Source: Solimonas soli DSM 21787
GTDB taxonomy: Bacteria; Pseudomonadota; Gammaproteobacteria; Nevskiales; Nevskiaceae
Length of the DNA stretch: 64,000 nt
Direction of reading: 5' to 3'
Assembly (NCBI RefSeq): GCF_000474945.1
Contig: NZ_AXDW01000022.1
Location: 1-64,000 of the forward strand
The position numbers and the translations under genes are program-made. Within the stretch, counting starts at the first letter, position 1. Each line of letters starts with the position of its first letter. This document shows, piece by piece, positions 44,122 through 53,335 of this stretch. Under the pieces are notes generated by a model, which saw only the letters and a program-made list of their open reading frames with translations, made no database searches and was not told the DNA's origin.

Positions 44122-45021
44122 CTATCGGTATTCCGGCTCGTCCCACCACGGGAAGAAATCGGGCATATCCGTCGACACACGGTCCGGGTAATGCGCCGGC
44201 CGCTTATCGAGGAACGCCTGCACGCCTTCGCGCGCGTCGGCGCTGCGCGAGCGCCAGACGACACCGCGGCTGTCGACGCGGTGCGCTTCCATCGGATGCG
44301 CTGCATCGAAGCCGCGCCAGATCATCTGCCGCGTCAGCGCGACCGACACCGGCGCCGTGCCGTCGGTCAGGTGCCGGACGAAGGCGCGCGCCGCCGGCAA
44401 CAGTTCGTCCGGCGCATGCAGCGTCTGCACGAGTCCGGCCGCGTGCGCCTCGTCGGACAGGAACGGGCTGCCGCTGTAACACCATTCGAGCGACTTCGGC
44501 AGGCCGACCAGGCGCGGCAGGAAATACGCCGACGCCGACTCCGGCACGATGCCGCGCCGCGTGAATGGCAGCACTAACTTCACGCCGGGCACCGCGAGGC
44601 GGAAATCCATCGCCAGCGTCGCGGTGACGCCCATGCCGGCGGCGACACCGTTGATCGCCGCGATCACCGGCTTGAGGCTGCGGAAGATGCGCAGCGTCAG
44701 GACGCCGCCGATGTCGCGGGCGCATTCCTTGCCGTAGTCGAAGCTGCCGTCGGCTCGCACCGGCGAGTCCTCGCCCTGCAGCGAGAACGACGCGAAGGTG
44801 TCGGCGCCGCCGGACAGATCGGCGCCGGCCGAGAACGCGCGGCCCGCGCCGGTGACGATGACGGCGCGCACCGAGTCGTCGGCGTCGCTGCGGTCGAAGG
44901 CGTCGATGACCTCCTGCGTCATCTGCGCGGTGAAGGCGTTGAGCTTGTCGGGCCGGTTGTAAGTGAGTGTGGCGATGCCGTCGCTGACTTCGTAACGGAT
45001 GCACTGGTAGGTATCGCTCAT
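44122..45021 (-). CDS. Enoyl-CoA hydratase/isomerase family protein
   Basis: 299 residues. Crotonase fold with GRAFSAGADLSGG (first oxyanion-hole region), INGVAAGMGVTATLAMD and RRGIVPESASAYFLPRLVG. The extended C-terminus and insert AGADLSGGADTFASFS are as in many long crotonases. Likely a hydration or isomerisation step of beta-oxidation. Start ATG 45021; 25 nt after the thiolase-like gene. Confidence 0.9.
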   Translation of the reverse strand: MSDTYQCIRYEVSDGIATLTYNRPDKLNAFTAQMTQEVIDAFDRSDADDSVRAVIVTGAGRAFSAGADLSGGADTFASFSLQGEDSPVRADGSFDYGKECARDIGGVLTLRIFRSLKPVIAAINGVAAGMGVTATLAMDFRLAVPGVKLVLPFTRRGIVPESASAYFLPRLVGLPKSLEWCYSGSPFLSDEAHAAGLVQTLHAPDELLPAARAFVRHLTDGTAPVSVALTRQMIWRGFDAAHPMEAHRVDSRGVVWRSRSADAREGVQAFLDKRPAHYPDRVSTDMPDFFPWWDEPEYR

Positions 45022-45046
45022 GGCGCGGCCCCGTTGGCTCGACGGC

Positions 45047-46210
45047 TCAGTTGATGACTTCGTTGCTGAAGATCGCCGAGCTGACCGTCGGCGCGCCAGG
45101 GCCGCCGGCGAGCAGGCAGGTCCGCGCGCCCGGCACCGGGTTGGCGGATTCGCCGCGCAGCTGGCGTACCGCTTCGACGGCCATGCCGATGCCATGGATG
45201 AAACCTTCCGCGAAATTGCCGCCGGCGGTATTGACCGGCAGCGTGCCGCCCGGCGCGATCAGGTTCTCGAAGCGCACGAACTCGGCGACGTTCTCGTAGT
45301 TGCAGAAGCCGTGGTCGATCAGCGAGGCGATGCCCTGCGCGCTGAAGTTTTCGTAGAGCTGCGCGCAGTCGATGTCGTCCGGCGTCAGGCCGGTCTGCGC
45401 CCACAGACGGCGCGCGACCGAGGCGAAGCCGGCCGAAGCGTAGTCGTCGTCGTTCTCGAGCAGATCGCCCCAGCCCTTGCCGGCGCCCTGCGCGACGCCG
45501 ACCAGGTGCACCGGCTTCTTCCTCAGATCGCGCGCGCGCTCGGCGGACACCAGCAGCAGCGCGCCGGCGCCGTCGTTCTCGCGCGAGCAGTCGAACAGGC
45601 GGAACGGCTCGGCGATCCAGCGCGCCGTGCGGTAGGCGTCGAGATCGAGTTCCTTGCCGTAGCTCACCGCGTTCGGATTGCGCGCGCCGTGGTAGTACGA
45701 GGCGCGTACCAGTTCCTCGGTGACCGAGCGCGGCACCTGGTGATGTTCGAACAGGCGCTGCGCACGCAGCGCGCAGGGTTGCGCCGGCGAGATCAGGCCG
45801 GCACCGAGCAGATGATCGTTGAGGTGATGCGCCATCACCGCCCCGGACAGGCGGCCGCTGTTGCTCTGCACCAGGGTGCGGAACACGATCACCGCGCTCG
45901 CCTGGCCGCTGGATATCGCCGCCGCCGCATGGCCGAAAGCCCCCGCGATGCCACCACCACCGCCGCCCCAGACCTGCGACGACCAGCACAGCTCCTTCGT
46001 GCCCAGATCCGACATCAGGCGCACCGGCTCGTTCTTGTCATCGCCGTAGGCGACGAAGCCGTCGACCTCGGCCGGATCGAAACCGGCGTCCTCGCAGGCG
46101 TCGACGATCGCGCGCACGAGCACGCCGCGTTCCGGCAACGGTGCCTGCGCACGCTTGTACTGGCGCAGGCCGACACCGGCGACGGCGACCCTGGCGTTGA
46201 AACGCGTCAT
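45047..46210 (-). CDS. Thiolase-like / lipid-transfer-type protein without the catalytic Cys (Ltp2-like)
   Basis: 387 residues of the SCP2-thiolase/Ltp2 branch. The usual nucleophile-Cys region reads WGGGGGGIAGAFGHAAAAI, so the Cys is replaced by Gly. The C-terminal motif is NTAGGNFAEGFIHGIG. Cys-less members of this branch, paired with a DUF35 partner, act as retro-aldolases that cut steroid side chains. The DUF35 gene directly upstream (ATGA overlap) makes a similar aldolase role likely here. Confidence 0.82.
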   Translation of the reverse strand: MTRFNARVAVAGVGLRQYKRAQAPLPERGVLVRAIVDACEDAGFDPAEVDGFVAYGDDKNEPVRLMSDLGTKELCWSSQVWGGGGGGIAGAFGHAAAAISSGQASAVIVFRTLVQSNSGRLSGAVMAHHLNDHLLGAGLISPAQPCALRAQRLFEHHQVPRSVTEELVRASYYHGARNPNAVSYGKELDLDAYRTARWIAEPFRLFDCSRENDGAGALLLVSAERARDLRKKPVHLVGVAQGAGKGWGDLLENDDDYASAGFASVARRLWAQTGLTPDDIDCAQLYENFSAQGIASLIDHGFCNYENVAEFVRFENLIAPGGTLPVNTAGGNFAEGFIHGIGMAVEAVRQLRGESANPVPGARTCLLAGGPGAPTVSSAIFSNEVIN

Positions 46211-46638
46211 GATGACGCTCCGCTCAAGGTCCAGCGCAGCGCCGGAATGCGCTCGCCCCAGATCTCGGTTTCGGCGACGCGTGCGCGAACCGCGGCGCCG
46301 ATGCGCAAGCCGCCCGCCTCGCCTTCGAGCAGGCCGAGCAGGCGGCGGCCGCCGCATTGCGGCAGTTCGACGACCAGCGACACGAACGGCAGGCCGATCT
46401 TTTCGCTGCCGTCGAAGGCATGCCAGGTACGCGTCCAGCTGAACACCGTGCCTTCCGGTTCGACGGCGTGCCACTGCTGATCCCAGGATCCACATTCCCC
46501 GCAACGGAACACGGCCGGCCAGTGCCAGCGACCGCAGCCGGCGCAGCGCGGCAGCTCGACGCGACCGGCGGCCAGCGCCCGCCAGTACGGGCCGTCGGCC
46601 CCGGTCGTATGACGCACTGCCAGCATCGGTTCACTCAT
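46207..46638 (-). CDS. DUF35 zinc-ribbon/OB-fold protein
   Basis: 143 residues. A rubredoxin-like zinc ribbon (C32-x2-C35 and C46-x2-C49) is followed by an OB-fold domain (about 60-140). DUF35 proteins bind thiolase-like or hydratase partners and complete their acyl-CoA site. It overlaps the Ltp2-like gene, its presumed partner, and starts 9 nt after the GMC stop with an AGAGG site. Confidence 0.9.
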   Translation of the reverse strand: MSEPMLAVRHTTGADGPYWRALAAGRVELPRCAGCGRWHWPAVFRCGECGSWDQQWHAVEPEGTVFSWTRTWHAFDGSEKIGLPFVSLVVELPQCGGRRLLGLLEGEAGGLRIGAAVRARVAETEIWGERIPALRWTLSGASS

Positions 46639-46647
46639 CTGTGCCTC

Positions 46648-48252
46648 TCAGCGATCGCGGCGGATGATGTCGGCGGCGCGCCAGGCCATCGCCATCGTCG
46701 GGCCGTTGGTATTGCCGGACGGAATCTGCGGCATCACCGAGGTGTCCATCACGCGCAGGCCTTCGACGCCGCGCACGCGCAGCTGCGGGTCGACGACCGA
46801 GCGCTCGTCGCGACCCATGCGGCAGCTGCCGACGGCGTGATAACCGCAGCTGCCCTGGCGGTCGTAGGCGTCGATGATCTCGGCATCGCTCTCGCAGTCC
46901 GGGCCCGGATAGGTCTCGACCTCGATGATCTCGCGCAGCGCCGGCTGCGCCGCGTAGCGACGCGCGCTGCGCACCAGCGCGCACATCAGCTCGCGGTCGT
47001 GCTCGGTCGCGTGATGGTTCGGGCGCAGGCGCGACGACTCGGCAACGTTCATCGACTTGATGTTGATCTCGCCGCGCGAGGTCGGGCGCAGCGGATACGC
47101 GACCATGTGGAAGCCGTGGAACGGATCGGGCTTCTGGCGATCCGACTCGAAATCGAGCGAGAACGGCGCGATCAGGAACTGCAGATCGGGCCGCGCCAGC
47201 TCCGGCCTCGATTTCAGCCAGGCGCCGATCTCATAGGTCGCCGCCGCCATCGGGCCGCGCCGCGTCACGAAATACTTCAGTGCCGACAGGCCCGCGCGCC
47301 AGCCGGCGAAGTCCGGGTTCTGCGACAGTGGCTGCGACAGCTTCCACGACATCAGGATCGCGCGATGTTCGATCAGGTTCTGGCCGACCTCCGGCGCGTC
47401 GTGCACGAGCGCAATGCCGAGCTTCTGCAGCAGCGCGGCCGGACCGATGCCGGAGCGCTGCAGCAGCGCCGGCGACGACAGCGCGCCGCCGGCGACGATG
47501 ATCTCGCGGCTGGCACGATAGTCACGCCGGCCGCCGTCGCCGTTCACTTCGGCGGCAACGGCGCGGCGGCCTTCGAAACGGATGCGCTGCACCGGCGCGC
47601 CGGTGACGACGGTGAGGTTCCGACGCGAGCGCACCGGATCGACGAACGCGGTCGCCGCATCCTGACGGCGCCCCGCGTAAATGTTGCGCGCCGCGTAGCC
47701 GATGCCCTCGCCGCCGTCCGGCGCATTGGGATCGCGGCGCAGCGGCAGGCCCATCTGCACGCCGGCCTTGACCATCGCCTCGGTCAGCGCGCTCTTCTCG
47801 TCGGACAAGGTGATGCGCAGCGGGCCGGCGTCGCCGCGCGTGCCGGTCGCGTCGGCGCCAAGCTGATGGTTCTCCAGCGCGCGATACGCGGCGCCGATGT
47901 GCTGCCACGACCAGTCATCGCTGGTCTGCGCGGCGATCTCGTCGAAATCGGCCGGCTGGCCGCGCACGTACATCAGGCCGTTGACCGAGGTCGAACCGCC
48001 GAGCACTTTGCCGCGCGCCCAGGGCTCCGACTTGCCCCCGGTGCTCGCTTCCGGCTCGGTGACGAACGACCACACGTACTTCGGGTTCTTCAGCACGATG
48101 CCGAGCCCTTTCGGCATCGCGATCAGCGGATGCTTCTGGCTCGGGCCCGCTTCCAGCAAGGCCACGCGCACCGCCGGATCCTCGGACAGGCGGTGCGCCA
48201 GCACGCAACCCGCCGCACCGGCCCCGACGATCACGTAGTCGAAACTCTCCAT
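46648..48252 (-). CDS. GMC alcohol dehydrogenase (choline dehydrogenase/AlkJ-like)
   Basis: 534 residues. N-terminal FAD motif DYVIVGAGAAGCVLAHRL, then WARGKVLGGSTSVNGLMYVRG. The C-terminal catalytic region is HAVGSCRMG followed by LRVMDTSVMPQIPSGNTNGPT. Members oxidise primary or secondary alcohols and donate electrons to the respiratory chain. Context suggests oxidation of an alcohol made by one of the Rieske oxygenases. ATG at 48252 with an AGGAG site. Confidence 0.93.
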   Translation of the reverse strand: MESFDYVIVGAGAAGCVLAHRLSEDPAVRVALLEAGPSQKHPLIAMPKGLGIVLKNPKYVWSFVTEPEASTGGKSEPWARGKVLGGSTSVNGLMYVRGQPADFDEIAAQTSDDWSWQHIGAAYRALENHQLGADATGTRGDAGPLRITLSDEKSALTEAMVKAGVQMGLPLRRDPNAPDGGEGIGYAARNIYAGRRQDAATAFVDPVRSRRNLTVVTGAPVQRIRFEGRRAVAAEVNGDGGRRDYRASREIIVAGGALSSPALLQRSGIGPAALLQKLGIALVHDAPEVGQNLIEHRAILMSWKLSQPLSQNPDFAGWRAGLSALKYFVTRRGPMAAATYEIGAWLKSRPELARPDLQFLIAPFSLDFESDRQKPDPFHGFHMVAYPLRPTSRGEINIKSMNVAESSRLRPNHHATEHDRELMCALVRSARRYAAQPALREIIEVETYPGPDCESDAEIIDAYDRQGSCGYHAVGSCRMGRDERSVVDPQLRVRGVEGLRVMDTSVMPQIPSGNTNGPTMAMAWRAADIIRRDR

Positions 48253-48306
48253 GCTCTCCTCACGCGCGGGTGCTCTGCCCGCGCTTGCTGACGCCAGATC
48301 GCTGGC

Positions 48307-49494
48307 CTATCGGCAGCCGCCGCGCGGTGCTTCGACACCGCTGTGCTCCTCGATCAGGTCGTGAAAATATCGCACGCCCTGCTCCATGCCACCGAGCGTC
48401 AGCGCCTTCACCGCACCGGTTCGCAAGCCTTCCTGGCTCAGCTCCGCCGCCTTGAAGTCCTCGTTGCCGAACGCATCGGCCATCAGCTTGAACGAGCGCT
48501 CGTAGACGCCGAGCAGTTCGGCTGAAGGATCGTTCTCGTCGACGAGCATCACGTAGCGCGCCAGCGTGCGGTCGCGGGCGAGCGGCGTGAGGATGGTGAC
48601 GCTGACATAGACCGGGCTGGTGACGACGATGACGTTCGGGAACGCGATGTACGCGTAGACGACCGCCTTGCGTAGCTCGTTCCAGTCTTGCTTCACGTCC
48701 GCCGCCGAGAAGCCGCGGCGGCTGCCCGAGGTCTGGCGCAGATGACGGCCGATGCGCTCGATCATCTGCGGCGCGTCGACGAAGAAGCGCGCCAGCGTCT
48801 TCGCGTGCAGGCGGGTGACGTGGTAACCCTCGAGAAAGGCGTCGGTGACAAGCTTCCAGTTCGCCTGCAGATCGTATTCCTGGGTCTTGAAGATGCGCAT
48901 CTGCGGCAGGCGGATCGACTCGAAGTCGTGCACCAGCTCGGCGCCGATGCTGTCGCGATCGACCCGGGCGCCGCGATCGAGATTGACCCAGATCAGGCCG
49001 CCGGCTTCGGCGCACGGCAGCTCGACGAGGTGGTAGCGGTCGCGCTCGAGCCTGTCGAAGATCTCCTCGCGAGGCACGCCGATCAGCTTGCCCTGCAGGT
49101 TGAAGGTCCAGGCGTGATAGGGGCAGCTGATCTTCTGGCTGGCACCGCACTCGCCCTTCTCGATCAGCCGCGTGCCGCGATGCGTGCAGGCATTGAGGAA
49201 GGCCTTGACCACGCCGTCCCTGGGGCGGCTCAGGATGACCGGCACGCCGGCCACCTCGATGCTCTTGTAGGTGCCCGGCCCCGGCAGGTCCTGCGTGATC
49301 GCGACCGGCACCGGCAGCTTGCCGAACAGCGAGGTCTGCTCGCGATCGAACACCGCATCGTCGAGATAGGTCCGCGCGTCGACGTAGGTCGTGCACGGCT
49401 CGATGTGCGCCATCTCCGGCCGCGTCAGACGCAGTGCCGCTTCGTACTGACCGGCCGAAGCCTTGATCGCTGGAATCGTGAAAGTGTCGGCCAT
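48307..49494 (-). CDS. Rieske oxygenase alpha subunit (second copy)
   Basis: 395 residues. Rieske ligands C103-x-H105 (ACTHRG) and C124-x2-H127 (CPYHAW). The catalytic half has TDAFLEGYHVTRLH for mononuclear iron. It is clearly divergent from the copy at 41355-42515, so the two probably act on different intermediates. An AT-rich operator-like stretch (49508-49531) precedes it. It is the first gene of the long minus-strand operon. The ribosome site is weak. Confidence 0.92.
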   Translation of the reverse strand: MADTFTIPAIKASAGQYEAALRLTRPEMAHIEPCTTYVDARTYLDDAVFDREQTSLFGKLPVPVAITQDLPGPGTYKSIEVAGVPVILSRPRDGVVKAFLNACTHRGTRLIEKGECGASQKISCPYHAWTFNLQGKLIGVPREEIFDRLERDRYHLVELPCAEAGGLIWVNLDRGARVDRDSIGAELVHDFESIRLPQMRIFKTQEYDLQANWKLVTDAFLEGYHVTRLHAKTLARFFVDAPQMIERIGRHLRQTSGSRRGFSAADVKQDWNELRKAVVYAYIAFPNVIVVTSPVYVSVTILTPLARDRTLARYVMLVDENDPSAELLGVYERSFKLMADAFGNEDFKAAELSQEGLRTGAVKALTLGGMEQGVRYFHDLIEEHSGVEAPRGGCR

Positions 49495-49507
49495 CGTAAG
49501 GCTCTGT

Positions 49508-49531
49508 TTTTAACTTACGTTATTAGATTAT
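49508..49531 (-). promoter_or_regulatory. AT-rich promoter/operator candidate before the Rieske operon
   Basis: An AT-rich island in very GC-rich DNA. It contains the inverted repeat TAAC-TTAC-GTTA followed by TATTAGATTA. The block TATTAGATT also occurs in the palindrome at 58289-58313. Confidence 0.5.
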
Positions 49532-49580
49532 GCGCCGCGGCCGCCCGCGTCAACGACCGCTCCGGCCGTGGGCGCGCCGC

Positions 49581-51029
49581 TCAGAAGCCGAGCTTGTAGC
49601 CTGCTTTTTTGGGAATGTAGAGCGTCTTCGGCTGGGTGAACTCGAGCAGGCCGGGCAGGCCGTTCTCGACGCCGACGCCGGAATGCTTGTGGCCGGCCAG
49701 CGGTGCCTGCGGCGTCGTCTGCAGGTTCTGGTTGATCCACACCGTGCCGGTTTCGAGTCGCTTCGCCACCTCGATCGCCTGGCCGATGTCGGCCGACCAG
49801 ACCGCGCCGGCCAGGCCGTATTCGCTGGCGTTGGCGCGAGCGATGACCTCGTCGATGCTGTGATAGCGCAGCAGCGGCAGCACCGGACCGAACGCTTCCT
49901 CGACGACCACGCGCGCATCGTCCGGCGGGTTGTCGACCAACGTCAGCGGCAGGAAATAGCCCTGCTCCGGCACCGCGGCGCCTTCGAGCACGACATGGCC
50001 GGCGGCCTTGGTTTCCTCGATCAGCTGCTTGACGCGGCGGTACTGCGGCGCGTTCTGCAGCGGACCAAACTGCGTTTCCTTGTCCATGCCGTCGCCGACC
50101 CGGGCGCGCTGCGCGATCGCGTGCAGGCGATCACGCACGGCGTCGTAGATCGAGTCGTGAATGTAAAGGCGCTTGGTGGCGATGCAGACCTGCGCGCTGT
50201 TGTAGAACGCACCGAAGAACAACGCCTCGGCGACGGCGTCGACATCGACGTCCGGCAGCACGATCGCCGCGTCGTTGCCGCCGAGTTCCAGCGTCAGGCG
50301 CTTGAGATCGCGCGCCGCCGCTTCCATCACGCGCTTGCCGGTCGCCGTCGAGCCGGTGAAGCTGATCTTGGCGAAGCCGGCATGCGCGGTCATCAGCGGC
50401 CCGAGCGCGTCGCCGCCGCAGATCACGTTGAGCACGCCCGGCGGCAGCACGTCGCGCAACAGCTCGGCGATGCGCAGCATGCACAGCGGCGTGAACGGCG
50501 ACGGCTTCAGCACCATGGTGTTGCCGGCGACCAGGGCCGGGCCGATCTTCCAGGCCGCCAGCATCACCGGGAAATTCCACGGCACGATCGCGCAGACCAC
50601 GCCGAGCGGCTCGTGATACACCTCGATGCGCCGCGCCTCGCTGTCCTCGGCGATCTCGACCGGAATCTCGATCGCCGCCATCGCGCGCAGCCAGTACGCG
50701 GCACCGTAGATTTCCTGCTTGGCGTAGGCGAACGGCCGGCCCTGCTCGCGGGTGAACAGCGCGCCGAGTTCCTTGGCGTGCTGCTCGATGCGTTCGGCGG
50801 CCTTGACGATCAGCGCGCGGCGCTCCGCCGACGGCAGCGCACGCCAGGCCGGATACGCGGCCTGCGCGGCGGCCACCGCGGCGTCGAGTTCCTCGGTACC
50901 GGCGTCGGGCGCCAGCGCAAAGGCTTCGCCGTTGGCCGGATTGACGACCGGCATGGTCTTCGCCGCGTCGACCGCCTGTCCGGCGATGGTCATGCGGTAG
51001 ACCGGCAGTTCCGCGTTGCTGATGCCCAT
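49581..51029 (-). CDS. NAD(P)-dependent aldehyde dehydrogenase
   Basis: 482 residues of the ALDH superfamily. VPWNFPVML for cofactor binding, KPSPFTP, FTGSTATGKRV, ELGGND with the general-base Glu, and NSAQVCIATKR with the nucleophilic Cys. It oxidises aldehydes to acids before CoA activation, likely following the alcohol dehydrogenase step. AGGAG precedes the ATG at 51029. It is divergent from the ADP-forming CoA ligase gene. Confidence 0.93.
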   Translation of the reverse strand: MGISNAELPVYRMTIAGQAVDAAKTMPVVNPANGEAFALAPDAGTEELDAAVAAAQAAYPAWRALPSAERRALIVKAAERIEQHAKELGALFTREQGRPFAYAKQEIYGAAYWLRAMAAIEIPVEIAEDSEARRIEVYHEPLGVVCAIVPWNFPVMLAAWKIGPALVAGNTMVLKPSPFTPLCMLRIAELLRDVLPPGVLNVICGGDALGPLMTAHAGFAKISFTGSTATGKRVMEAAARDLKRLTLELGGNDAAIVLPDVDVDAVAEALFFGAFYNSAQVCIATKRLYIHDSIYDAVRDRLHAIAQRARVGDGMDKETQFGPLQNAPQYRRVKQLIEETKAAGHVVLEGAAVPEQGYFLPLTLVDNPPDDARVVVEEAFGPVLPLLRYHSIDEVIARANASEYGLAGAVWSADIGQAIEVAKRLETGTVWINQNLQTTPQAPLAGHKHSGVGVENGLPGLLEFTQPKTLYIPKKAGYKLGF

Positions 51030-51072
51030 GTCTGTCTCCTCGTCAGTCTTGTGCGCTGTCCGTCCCGCGCCC

Positions 51073-51090
51073 TATTATCTAATGGTAATA
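51073..51090. promoter_or_regulatory. AT-rich inverted repeat between ALDH and the CoA ligase
   Basis: TATTATCTAATGGTAATA has TATTA/TAATA arms. It lies in the 137-nt divergent gap, and its reverse complement contains ATTAGAT, shared with the two other AT-rich operator candidates of the catabolic region. Confidence 0.5.
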
Positions 51091-51166
51091 GACAAACAAC
51101 GGCCGTGGAAAGCGGCCCGGCGCACAGTGGCGTCGGGGCACCGCGAGGCCGATACAGGAGAGTCCC

Positions 51167-53335
51167 TTGTCCGCCATGTCCGCCGCGCCGCTTGCAGACG
51201 CTCACGGCCCTAGGTCCGCACCAGCCCGGGACGGCGAGCCCTCGGGTCTCGAGGCGCTGTTCAATCCGCGCTCGATCGCCCTGGTCGGCGCGACCGAGCG
51301 TTCGGTCTGGTCGATCGCTGCGGTCGATAACCTTCGCCGATTCGGTTTTTCCGGCAAGGTGCACATGATCAACCCGAAGGGCGGCACCATCTTCGGCAGC
51401 GAGGCGGCGGCGACCTGCTCCGCCGTCGGCGAACCGATCGACGCGGCGCTGCTGATGGTTCCGGAATCGAAGATGGTCGAGGTGTTCGACGATCTGCAGA
51501 ACGCCGGCGTCGGCGGCGTGGTGATCCTCTCCGGCGGCTTCGCCGAGACCGGCCACGACGGCAAACAGCGCCAGCAGCAGATCGCCGACAAGGCGAAGTC
51601 GGCCGGCATCCGCATGCTCGGCCCCAACTGTCTCGGCTTCGCCAACTTCGTCGCCGGCACGCCGATCTGGACCACGCAGCTGCGCCGGCCGAGCGGCAAG
51701 GCGCAGGTCGCGCTGGTTTCGCAGAGCGGCGCGCTGGCCAGCCAGCTCGAACAGTTCGCGCACCAGCAGCGCGTCGGCCTCACGCACATGATCTCGACCG
51801 GCAACGAGGCCGATGTGCAGGTCGCCGATGCCATCGAATATCTCGCCCGCCAGCCGGAGGCCAAGGCCATCGCCCTGTTCCTCGAATCGGTGCGCGACCC
51901 GCTCCGTTTCGAGCGCGCGATCAGCACCGCGCACGCCGCCGGCAAGCCGGTCGTCGTGCTCAAGGTCGGCGCCAGCGAGGCGTCGGCCAAGGCCGCACAG
52001 GCGCATACCGGCTCGCTGGTCGGCAATGATCGCGTGTTCGATGCGCTGTGCCGCAAGCTCGGTCTGTCGCGCGTGCATTCGCTCGAAGAGCTGATCGTCA
52101 CCACCGATCTGTTCGCGCGCACTGGCGCGCTGCGCGGCAAGGGCCTGGCCTTCGTCGCGATGTCGGGCGGCATGTGCGAGATCGTCACCGATCAGGCCGA
52201 TCGGGAAGGCATCGCCCTGCCCGAGCTGGCGCCGGCCACGGCCGCCGCGCTGCGCGAGGTGCTGCCGCCGCTGGCTACGCCGAACAATCCGCTCGACGTC
52301 ACCGGCGCGGCGATGGTCGAGCCGGAACTGATCGCCCGCTCGCTGAAGGCACTCGCCCAGGACCCGGACATTGCCGCCTTGAGCTTCGTTTTCGATGCGC
52401 CGGCCAAGGAAGACGCGCGCGGCTTCGCGCGCCGCTTCATCACACAGATCGGCGAAGGCTTTCGCGGCGCCGGAAAACCCTGCGTGATGCTCAGTCACAC
52501 CTTCAGCGGCGTCAGCGGTGAAGCGCGCGCACTGACCGAAGAACTCGGCGTCACCTACAGCGGCGGCGGCGTGCGCCACGGCCTCCATGCACTCGGCCAT
52601 CTGCTGCGGCATGGCGCCTGGCGCGAGCGGCTGCCGGCACCGCCGATGGCGCTGAAGCCCGGCAGCGAGCGGCCAGACGGCGAGCGCGCCGTCCTCGATT
52701 TTCTTGCGCGGCACGGCGTGCCGATCGTGCCGGCACATGTCGCGCGCTCGGCCGACGACGCCGCGGCCTTCGCCCGCGATCTCGATGCCGCCGTCGTGCT
52801 GAAGATCGCCTCGCCCGACATCCAGCACAAGACCGAGGTCGGCGGGGTGCTGCTGAACCTGCGCGGCGACGACGCCGTGCGCGCCGGCTACGAGCAGATC
52901 ATGCAGCGCGTGCAGGCGGCGAAGCCCGATGCACGCATCGACGGCATTATCGTTTCGCCGATGCGGCGCGGTGGTGTCGAGCTGTTCGTCGGCACCATGC
53001 GCGATCCGCAATGGGGTCCGTCGATCGCCGTCGGTCTCGGCGGCGTGTTCGTCGAAGTGCTGAAGGACACCAGCCTGCGCCTGCTGCCGATCACCGAAAG
53101 CGACGCGCTCGACATGCTCGGCGAACTGCGCGGCGGCAAGCTGCTGGACGGCTTCCGCGGCGCGCCGGCCGTTGATCGCGCGTCGCTGGCGAAGGTCATC
53201 GTCGCAATTGGCAAGGCCGCGCTCGCGCTCGGCCCCGACCTCGTCTCGCTGGAAATCAATCCGCTGCTCGCCTTCGACGGCGGCATCGAGGCGCTCGATG
53301 GCCTGACCGTCTGGGAGAACGCCGGTGAGCACTGA
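51167..53335 (+). CDS. ADP/NDP-forming acyl-CoA synthetase (acetate-CoA ligase family)
   Basis: 722 residues. A CoA-binding domain (about 28-160: FNPRSIALVGAT), a succinyl-CoA-synthetase-like domain with the HTGSLVGND phosphohistidine-region motif, then an ATP-grasp domain (about 500-720) with KIASPDIQHKTEVGGV. It makes acyl-CoA from a free acid and ATP (ADP-forming), as in feruloyl/pimeloyl-type relatives. The TTG start at 51167 fits a GGAG six bases upstream; the ATG at 51176 is an alternative but would sit too far away. It overlaps the next gene by 11 nt. Confidence 0.9.
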   Translation: MSAMSAAPLADAHGPRSAPARDGEPSGLEALFNPRSIALVGATERSVWSIAAVDNLRRFGFSGKVHMINPKGGTIFGSEAAATCSAVGEPIDAALLMVPESKMVEVFDDLQNAGVGGVVILSGGFAETGHDGKQRQQQIADKAKSAGIRMLGPNCLGFANFVAGTPIWTTQLRRPSGKAQVALVSQSGALASQLEQFAHQQRVGLTHMISTGNEADVQVADAIEYLARQPEAKAIALFLESVRDPLRFERAISTAHAAGKPVVVLKVGASEASAKAAQAHTGSLVGNDRVFDALCRKLGLSRVHSLEELIVTTDLFARTGALRGKGLAFVAMSGGMCEIVTDQADREGIALPELAPATAAALREVLPPLATPNNPLDVTGAAMVEPELIARSLKALAQDPDIAALSFVFDAPAKEDARGFARRFITQIGEGFRGAGKPCVMLSHTFSGVSGEARALTEELGVTYSGGGVRHGLHALGHLLRHGAWRERLPAPPMALKPGSERPDGERAVLDFLARHGVPIVPAHVARSADDAAAFARDLDAAVVLKIASPDIQHKTEVGGVLLNLRGDDAVRAGYEQIMQRVQAAKPDARIDGIIVSPMRRGGVELFVGTMRDPQWGPSIAVGLGGVFVEVLKDTSLRLLPITESDALDMLGELRGGKLLDGFRGAPAVDRASLAKVIVAIGKAALALGPDLVSLEINPLLAFDGGIEALDGLTVWENAGEH

